DNA of 9,834 bases from an uncultured Anaerotignum sp. (GTDB taxonomy: Bacteria > Bacillota > Clostridia > Lachnospirales > Anaerotignaceae): positions 1 through 9,834 of the forward strand of contig CAJTQX010000061.1 of NCBI GenBank assembly GCA_910578425.1, read 5' to 3'. Each line of letters starts with the position of its first letter. The stretch's first letter is position 1. Below the pieces are notes generated by a model. It was not told the origin of the DNA, did no database searches, and worked only from the letters and a program-made list of their open reading frames with translations. This document shows, piece after piece, positions 6,435 through 9,834 of the stretch. The translations under genes and the position numbers were made by a program.

Positions 6435-7710
6435 AGATGCATTGGCGTATCTGGATACGCCCAATTTTATGAACCCTGATCCGGGCTTGGAAAACATAGA
6501 GGCATTGCTGGAGGAATTGGGAAACCCTCAGGACAAACTATGCTATGTACATATTGCAGGAACCAATGGAAAGGGCTCTACGGCGGCATTTACAGAGCGG
6601 ATCCTGCGGGAAAGCGGGTATAAGACAGGGCTTTATACTTCCCCTTATATTGACCATTTTTCCGAAAAGATAAGGGTAAACGGCAGGGAGATATCGGAAG
6701 CAGATGTTGCAAGGCTGGCATCTGCGATAAAGGCTGCGGCAAATGCAGTGCAGGCAAAAAAAGGATTGATGCCGACAGTATTTGAACTGGTTACTGCATT
6801 GGCGTTCCTTTATTTCTTTGAAGAAAAATGCGATATTGTTGTTTTAGAGGTTGGCCTTGGCGGCAGGCTGGATGCAACGAATATCATCAAACAGTCTGAG
6901 GTTTCCGTGATCACATCAATCGGGCTGGATCACATGGATATTTTGGGAAACACGGCAGAGAAGATTGCCATGGAAAAAGCTGGCATTATAAAAGAAAAGG
7001 GGACGGTAGTTTTATATGAGCAGGAACCTGGAGTCATGGATGTAGTCGTCTCTGTCTGTGCAGAAAAACAGGCCTCATTTACAGTAGTCCCTGTTTCACA
7101 GATGGAATTTTCTCATATCAGTGAAAATGGGCAGACGTTCAGCCTCGGGGAGTATAAAAATTTAACAACGGGGATGCTTGGCCTGTACCAGATGCGGAAC
7201 GCTGCAGTAGCTTTATATGCTGCAAAGGCGATGCGGAAAAATGGCTGGAGGATTTCTGAAAGAACAGTACGGGAAGGGCTGCGCAAAGCCCGCTGGAACG
7301 GGCGGCTGGAAATCTGCGGCCGAGATCCGCTGTTCTTGGTAGATGCGGCGCATAATTACCAAGGGGCAGCAGTTTTAGCTGAGAGCTTGGAAAAATTGTT
7401 TGCAGGCAAGCGTGTCATTTTTGTGGTTGGGGTGCTTGGCGATAAAGACTATGGAAAAATGATTGATGCCGTTTTGCCTCTGGCCGAGTTTTTTTTCGTT
7501 GTCACGCCGAATAGCAGCCGAGCCTTGGAAGGCGGCAGGCTGAAATTCGTGATAGAGGAAAAAGGTGGCAGAGCCATTGTTTTTGATTCCGTACAGTCAG
7601 CGGTGTCTGCTGCGAAAAAAGAGGCACTGGGGCATGACAATGTTATCGCCTGCGCCTTTGGGTCGCTGTACTATATCGGAGAGGCAATTTCATGCTTGAG
7701 AAATTTATAG
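6424..7710 (+). CDS. folC: Folylpolyglutamate synthase / dihydrofolate synthase
   Basis: A 428-residue Mur-ligase-family enzyme that adds glutamate to folates (or to dihydropteroate) using ATP, retaining the cofactor in the cell and tightening its binding to one-carbon enzymes. Motifs: V-H-I-A-G-T-N-G-K-G-S (42-52, P-loop), T-S-P-Y-I-D-H-F-S-E-K-I (72-83), E-V-G-L-G-G-R-L-D-A-T-N (142-153), G-L-D-H-M-D-I-L-G-N-T (167-177), the E-K-A-G-I block with the lysine normally carbamylated (K185), and the C-terminal D-A-A-H-N and G-D-K-D-Y segments. Its ATG overlaps the folD stop by 11 bp with no strong Shine-Dalgarno, so translation is probably coupled to folD. With folT downstream, polyglutamylation of imported folate is likely its main job. 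Dihydrofolate synthase activity cannot be judged from sequence. Confidence 0.93.
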   Translation: MRYEDALAYLDTPNFMNPDPGLENIEALLEELGNPQDKLCYVHIAGTNGKGSTAAFTERILRESGYKTGLYTSPYIDHFSEKIRVNGREISEADVARLASAIKAAANAVQAKKGLMPTVFELVTALAFLYFFEEKCDIVVLEVGLGGRLDATNIIKQSEVSVITSIGLDHMDILGNTAEKIAMEKAGIIKEKGTVVLYEQEPGVMDVVVSVCAEKQASFTVVPVSQMEFSHISENGQTFSLGEYKNLTTGMLGLYQMRNAAVALYAAKAMRKNGWRISERTVREGLRKARWNGRLEICGRDPLFLVDAAHNYQGAAVLAESLEKLFAGKRVIFVVGVLGDKDYGKMIDAVLPLAEFFFVVTPNSSRALEGGRLKFVIEEKGGRAIVFDSVQSAVSAAKKEALGHDNVIACAFGSLYYIGEAISCLRNL

Positions 7711-8077
7711 CAACGGCAGATAGAGGTATGTGCTGCACGAGATAGGGACTATAATGAACATCAATCGGCAAGAATAATAATTTGTGTTGCTGACACAGGG
7801 GAAGATGTTGATATGTTGATATGGGCTTGCCAGAAGAGCTGGTTAGAAGTGAGAAATACGACGTTTGGAAGCAGAAAGAGACCGCAAATCGGAACCGTCT
7901 GGAAACACTAATTTAGTTTTCCGTGTCCTGCTATAAATGGAAAAACTATCTTTATTACCTTTGCTTGACAAGGGGATACACCCTTTGTCAAGCAAAGGTA
8001 CCATAACCAGAATAAAACACTGACTGCTTGAAATACATTTGCAGCGGATTTTGAATGATGCAAGGGAGGTTTTTATC
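7711..8077 (+). other. Gene-free leader region upstream of folT
   Basis: No convincing gene lies in these 367 bases. A 55-codon open stretch (7747-7911) has no start with a ribosome site and I do not recognise its translation. A perfect tandem TTGATATG occurs at 7808-7823. TAGTTTTCC (7914-7922) faces GGAAAAACTA (7939-7948) as an imperfect inverted repeat. The main structure is the long hairpin at 7956-8000, listed separately. I searched by eye for the conserved blocks of the tetrahydrofolate riboswitch, which often precedes folT in Firmicutes, and did not find them. Confidence 0.5.
7956..8000. repeat. 20-bp inverted repeat (strong hairpin) before folT
   Basis: The left arm at 7956-7975 and right arm at 7981-8000 pair over 20 positions, 19 Watson-Crick and one G-U (7972 with 7984), around a 5-nt ATACA loop. 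Neither strand shows a U-run after the stem, so it is not a standard terminator. It starts 122 bp upstream of the folT start codon. Both arms contain TTGACA, each on its own strand, but without a matching -10. It could be an RNA processing or stability element, an operator, or a small palindromic repeat present elsewhere in the genome. Confidence 0.75.
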
Positions 8078-8587
8078 ATGAATGAACAAAGATTTACAAC
8101 GCGACAACTTGTTTTGATGGCAATGCTTATTGCTGTACACATCGTTTTATCACGTTTTCTCTCCATTTCAGCATGGAACATGAAGATTGGTTTTGCGTTT
8201 ATACCAGTGCTGCTTGCGGCTGTTTATATGGGGCCGCTGCAAGCTGCTGTAGTAGGAGCATTGGGGGATTTTATCGGGGCACTTTTGTTTCCGATCGGGG
8301 CATATTTTGCGGGTTTTACGGCAACTGCCTTTTTGACAGGGCTACTATATGGTGTGTTTCTGCATAAAAAGCAGAATAGTGCCCTTATCATAGGGGCGGT
8401 GATTTCGACGGAAATCATAGGCTCCCTGCTGCTGAACACGCTTTGGATATCTATTTTATATGGAGCACCGTTTTTCCCGTTAATGGCAACAAGAGTATTC
8501 CAAGTAGCCATAATGGGTGTATTGGAGTTTTTGGTGATACGCGCTATAACAGGAGTTCTTATAAAGGTACAGCATGTACAGTGCTAA
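8078..8587 (+). CDS. folT: ECF transporter folate-binding S component
   Basis: A 169-residue integral membrane protein matching FolT, the substrate-binding subunit that works with the shared EcfT/EcfA/EcfA' energising module to import folate. About five to six hydrophobic segments are visible. Characteristic stretches are V-L-S-R-F-L-S-I then W-N-M-K-I-G-F (about 23-39), the G-P-L-Q-A-A-V-V-G-A-L-G-D block (about 52-64), and G-A-L-L-F-P-I-G-A-Y-F-A-G-F (about 67-80), as in folate-family S components. The ATG at 8078 is chosen because GGGAGG (8064-8069) lies 8 nt upstream; further upstream codons in frame have no ribosome site. No EcfAT genes are seen in the window, as expected for the group II ECF arrangement. 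Its position after folC links folate uptake to the one-carbon operon. Confidence 0.9.
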   Translation: MNEQRFTTRQLVLMAMLIAVHIVLSRFLSISAWNMKIGFAFIPVLLAAVYMGPLQAAVVGALGDFIGALLFPIGAYFAGFTATAFLTGLLYGVFLHKKQNSALIIGAVISTEIIGSLLLNTLWISILYGAPFFPLMATRVFQVAIMGVLEFLVIRAITGVLIKVQHVQC

Positions 8588-8604
8588 TGTAACGGGAAAT
8601 ACTC

Positions 8605-8642
8605 AAAAAGGGTAATCAGGATATACTTTATTCCCCTTTTTT
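8605..8642 (+). terminator. Rho-independent terminator after folT
   Basis: AAAAAGGG (8605-8612) pairs with CCC-TTTTT inside CCCCTTTTTT (8633-8642) around a loop of about 20 nt, with U-rich sequence at the end. It begins 17 bp after the folT stop and is the natural end of the folate operon. The A-rich left arm means it could also act on the opposite strand. The short GC core and large loop make it moderate in strength. Confidence 0.6.
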
Positions 8643-8654
8643 ACTCAAAAAAAT

Positions 8655-8815
8655 ATGGAAGGAAGAATAAAACATGGGAAGAATGCGGCATTTGTTTCGT
8701 CAGTCTTGGCGGGAATAATGATCGGGATCGGCGGAGCAGTAAATCTGTCACAAACAAACCCGGTAGTGGGCAGTTTTTTGTTTTCCATCGGACTTCTGAC
8801 AATTTTGGCAATATT
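8655..8815 (+). pseudogene. Truncated formate/nitrite transporter (FNT family), N-terminal fragment
   Basis: An open frame from 8655 encodes a short membrane-like segment containing V-L-A-G-I-M-I-G-I-G-G-A-V and V-G-S-F-L-F-S-I-G-L-L-T-I. I recognise this as the first transmembrane region of the clostridial FNT family, formate channels normally about 250-280 residues long. Only about 50 residues remain, then the frame runs into unrelated sequence and stops at 8843. The first ATG has no ribosome site. The best one, GGAAGGAAG at 8657-8665, serves an ATG at 8674 in another frame that ends after 14 codons. The fragment is therefore most likely non-functional. A formate exporter here would fit an upstream pathway that makes formate. 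A functional small membrane protein cannot be excluded. Confidence 0.65.
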
Positions 8816-9008
8816 AACCAGGAACGGCTTGCATAAGAACTGAATTACGGATACACGGCTATCGCGAACTGTGAATCCGGGAGGAATGAGCCGTCTATTG
8901 CCGGCCTGTGCGGTATCGCTGATTTTTTTTGACGTCAGTGTTGATTATCTGGTGGGACGGACGGAAAATATGATGAGCCACAAAAGCCCTGAACTGCATA
9001 CAAGGTAA
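8814..9008 (+). pseudogene. Frameshifted XRE-family HTH regulator fragment
   Basis: Three frames give one degraded helix-turn-helix protein. R-N-G-L-H-K (8820-8837) resembles the start of an XRE domain. A second frame from 8837 reads E-L-N-Y-G then Y-T-A-I-A-N-C-E-S-G-R-N-E-P-S and G-I-A-D-F-F. After a run of eight T (8923-8930) a third frame continues D-V-S-V-D-Y-L-V-G-R-T-E-N to a stop at 9006-9008. Seven T would keep I-A-D-F-F-D-V-S-V-D-Y in one frame, so a single-base gain in the T-run is the simplest cause. Residues are also missing between H-K and L-N-Y-G relative to typical XRE proteins, and the N-terminus is fused to the FNT remnant. Cro/CI-type DNA binding would have been the original role. 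Confidence 0.7.
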
Positions 9009-9144
9009 AACAGCATCACAATTCCCGATATTTTCAGCGCAATGGAGAGCAGCAAAAAATCTGAGTAAAATTTACCAAATACATAACAGGGTATATTTTA
9101 TTGTAGAAAACAATTTCACCTCAAATCTAAGGCATATTATCGAA
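9009..9144. other. AT-rich stretch with no recognisable gene
   Basis: This short segment between the HTH remnant and the next terminator holds no credible reading frame. The only structure I see is the palindrome GTAAAATTTAC at 9065-9075. Confidence 0.4.
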
Positions 9145-9187
9145 AAAAGCTATTGCAGGAGCAATCTGCAGCAGCTTTTCTTTTTTT
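9145..9187 (+). terminator. Rho-independent terminator
   Basis: AAAAGCTATTGCAG (9145-9158) pairs with CTGCAGCAGCTTTT (9166-9179) around a 7-nt loop, with one mismatch and one G-U pair, followed by C and seven T (9181-9187). This is a convincing plus-strand terminator. No intact gene lies just upstream, so it probably belonged to the decayed HTH unit. It also insulates the csrA region from upstream reading. Confidence 0.75.
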
Positions 9188-9245
9188 AATGTTTTATTTC
9201 CGGAATTCCGGCTTTTTTCCCTAAAAAAGGGGCATATCAAAAAAA

Positions 9246-9277
9246 CAACTTCTGATAATCAGAATTATCAGAAGTTG
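9246..9277. repeat. 14-bp perfect inverted repeat, dyad copy 1; possible minus-strand terminator
   Basis: CAACTTCTGATAAT (9246-9259) and ATTATCAGAAGTTG (9264-9277) are perfect complements around CAGA. On the minus strand the stem is followed directly by seven T, so it would work as a terminator for leftward transcription, although no minus-strand gene is seen to its right. On the plus strand no U-run follows. It lies about 50-80 bp upstream of the sigma-28 promoter -35 and shares its core with a second dyad at 9409-9432, so an operator role is also possible. Confidence 0.6.
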
Positions 9278-9283
9278 CTTTCG

Positions 9284-9308
9284 TTCAATCCGTATAAAAA
9301 TTTCAAAA
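9284..9308. repeat. Leader repeat block, copy 1
   Basis: A block beginning TTCAATCCGTATAAAAA and ending TTTCAAAA recurs at 9451-9478 with small changes. Together with the dyads, it shows that this whole stretch was duplicated about 160 bp apart. Confidence 0.45.
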
Positions 9309-9325
9309 AATTTTCTGCAAAATAC

Positions 9326-9352
9326 TAAATCCATGAAAAAGTGTGCCGATAT
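9326..9352 (+). promoter_or_regulatory. Sigma-28 (FliA/SigD-type) flagellar promoter for csrA
   Basis: TAAA (9326-9329) is followed by exactly 15 nt and then GCCGATAT (9345-9352), the recognised -35, spacing and -10 of flagellar sigma factors (TAAA-N15-GCCGATAA in enterics, GCCGATAT in Bacillus). Transcription would begin near 9359, giving a leader of about 140 nt before csrA. A flagellar promoter for csrA is sensible, because in Firmicutes CsrA controls flagellin translation. Confidence 0.75.
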
Positions 9353-9408
9353 AACTTTCAGAAAGGTTGAAAAAGTGAACAAAAAACGGAAAATTTGTGC
9401 ATGTTTGC

Positions 9409-9432
9409 TTCTGATAATTCTGATTATCGGAA
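9409..9432. repeat. Dyad copy 2, in the csrA leader
   Basis: TTCTGATAAT (9409-9418) and ATTATCGGAA (9423-9432) form a 10-bp stem with one G-U-type change around TCTG. The core matches dyad copy 1. In the predicted csrA mRNA this would be a leader hairpin carrying a GGA in its right arm. Confidence 0.55.
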
Positions 9433-9450
9433 ATCAATAATAGAAAACCT

Positions 9451-9478
9451 TTCAATCTGCATAAAAAGAATTTCAAAA
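9451..9478. repeat. Leader repeat block, copy 2
   Basis: TTCAATCTGCATAAAAA followed by GAATTTCAAAA repeats the block at 9284-9308, just before the csrA ribosome site. Confidence 0.45.
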
Positions 9479-9482
9479 GCGA

Positions 9483-9494
9483 ATACAAGGAGGT
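9483..9494 (+). promoter_or_regulatory. csrA ribosome site overlapping a CsrA-binding consensus
   Basis: ATACAAGGAGGT contains the Shine-Dalgarno AAGGAGG and matches the in-vitro-selected CsrA RNA consensus RUACARGGAUGU at 11 of 12 positions, differing only where U becomes G. It ends 7 nt before the csrA start codon. Binding there would block ribosome access, the known mode of CsrA repression, so autoregulation is likely if this divergent CsrA keeps the usual specificity. Confidence 0.6.
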
Positions 9495-9501
9495 TTTTGC
9501 G

Positions 9502-9711
9502 ATGTTATCACTGGGAAGGAAATCCGGACAATACGTTGTAATCGGCGAGGATATCGTCGTGAAGGTCGAGGGGACGAAAAACGGCCTGAAGCTGTTCGTA
9601 GACGCCCCGGCAAATGTCCCGGTTATTCGGAGCGAAGTCTGGGAGAGGGATCACCCGACTCCGGCGTGCATCCTGGAGGATGCGAAGCGGGCGAAGAAAA
9701 GCCCTGCATAA
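9502..9711 (+). CDS. csrA: CsrA-family RNA-binding translational regulator (divergent)
   Basis: A 69-residue homologue of CsrA/RsmA, a dimeric RNA-binding protein that sits on GGA motifs near ribosome sites and usually represses translation; in Firmicutes it restrains flagellin synthesis and is antagonised by FliW. Family features are M-L-x-L-x-R-K-x-G (1-9), V-I-G-E-D-I-V-V-K-V (13-22), D-A-P-A-N-V-P-V-I-R (34-43) and the S-E-V-W-E-R end of the core. The RNA-contact residues L4, R6 and the arginine in V-x-R are kept, but the usual Thr5 is Gly, and the K-G-G/N-Q-V turn appears one residue short. About 20 extra residues follow the core. AAGGAGG (9487-9493) gives an 8-nt spacer to ATG. The gene is visibly richer in GC than its very AT-rich flanks. 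No fliW is seen in the window. Confidence 0.88.
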   Translation: MLSLGRKSGQYVVIGEDIVVKVEGTKNGLKLFVDAPANVPVIRSEVWERDHPTPACILEDAKRAKKSPA

Positions 9712-9787
9712 TTTTGGTTTTGTCTTTCTGCGCCATTTGGTACCGATGGGGCGGGAGGTGCAAAATATATTAACATTATTCAACGAT

Positions 9788-9834
9788 CAGGGGGAAAAGG
9801 AAGTCCCCTGGTGCATATTTCCATGAAGGAGGCA
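9788..9834 (+). promoter_or_regulatory. GGA-loop hairpin and ribosome site of the next gene
   Basis: CAGGGG (9788-9793) pairs with CCCCTG (9805-9810) around a loop of 11 nt that presents GGA (9799-9801). AAGGAGG follows at 9826-9832, so the next gene must start just beyond the window. A GGA in a hairpin loop plus a GGA in the Shine-Dalgarno, about 29 nt apart, is the classic layout of a two-site CsrA target. A 26-codon frame (ATG 9746 to TGA 9826) also covers this hairpin and its stop overlaps the ribosome site, but its ATG has no Shine-Dalgarno, so I do not call it as a gene. Confidence 0.45.

Noticed and set aside
7750..7755. TATAAT as a promoter for folT
   Set aside because: A perfect -10 hexamer, but the position 17 bp upstream holds TATGTG, which does not resemble a -35, and there is no extended -10.
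7711..8077. Tetrahydrofolate riboswitch upstream of folT
   Set aside because: Expected by context, but none of the conserved blocks I know for this RNA could be found by eye. A covariance-model search would settle it.
9246..9277. Fur box
   Set aside because: TGATAAT...ATTATCA looks Fur-like, but the half-sites are 4 bp apart instead of the 7-1-7 arrangement, and the neighbours have no iron role.
9303..9488. Small minus-strand reading frame in the csrA leader
   Set aside because: It uses a TTG start with no Shine-Dalgarno and has AT-driven composition rich in Phe and Leu. It crosses the sigma-28 promoter and leader repeats.
9746..9826. 26-codon frame after csrA
   Set aside because: Its stop overlaps the next ribosome site, but the ATG has no Shine-Dalgarno and the peptide is unfamiliar. 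It is kept only as a remark.
1..9834. CRISPR arrays, tRNA or rRNA genes
   Set aside because: No regularly spaced repeat series and no cloverleaf or rRNA-like segment was seen on either strand.

Overview
The window looks like a chromosomal segment of an anaerobic Clostridia-type Firmicute, possibly a gut Lachnospiraceae/Oscillospiraceae relative. The signs are strong AAGGAGG ribosome binding sites, AT-rich intergenic DNA, an ECF folate transporter component, a Clostridia-type FolD/FchA pair and an FNT-family remnant. The genus cannot be fixed from the sequence alone.

Layout. Positions 1-53 look like the right end of an IS3-family insertion sequence. Positions 54-268 hold no gene but several palindromes and competing hairpins. 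A PAS/AAA+/Fis-type sigma-54 activator of the RocR kind (269-1648, minus) diverges from a seven-gene plus-strand run: hutD, a formimino-THF cyclodeaminase-like gene, fhs, fchA, folD, folC and, after a 367-bp gap, folT. A near-consensus sigma-54 promoter (1759-1774) precedes hutD. Two copies of the palindrome TTATATAA, 22 bp apart, lie about 70-100 bp upstream of its expected start and overlap a likely sigma-A promoter of the regulator.

How the genes fit. The operon reads as a one-carbon module. Formimino groups released from histidine or purines and loaded on THF would be deaminated to methenyl-THF (first FTCD_C protein), hydrated to 10-formyl-THF (FchA), then cashed in as formate plus ATP by Fhs, or reduced to methylene-THF by FolD. 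FolC polyglutamylates folate and FolT imports it. FolD has lost the residues expected for cyclohydrolase activity, which would explain the separate FchA. No hutH/U/I gene or formiminotransferase is present here, so the formimino source is inferred.

After folT and a terminator the DNA decays: a truncated formate/nitrite-transporter N-terminus runs into a frameshifted XRE-type HTH fragment, followed by an orphan terminator. The right end is a regulatory patch: a duplicated dyad, a textbook sigma-28 (flagellar) promoter, a roughly 140-nt leader and a divergent csrA whose Shine-Dalgarno matches the CsrA-binding consensus at 11 of 12 positions. The window closes on a GGA-loop hairpin and the Shine-Dalgarno of the next, unseen gene, a possible CsrA target.
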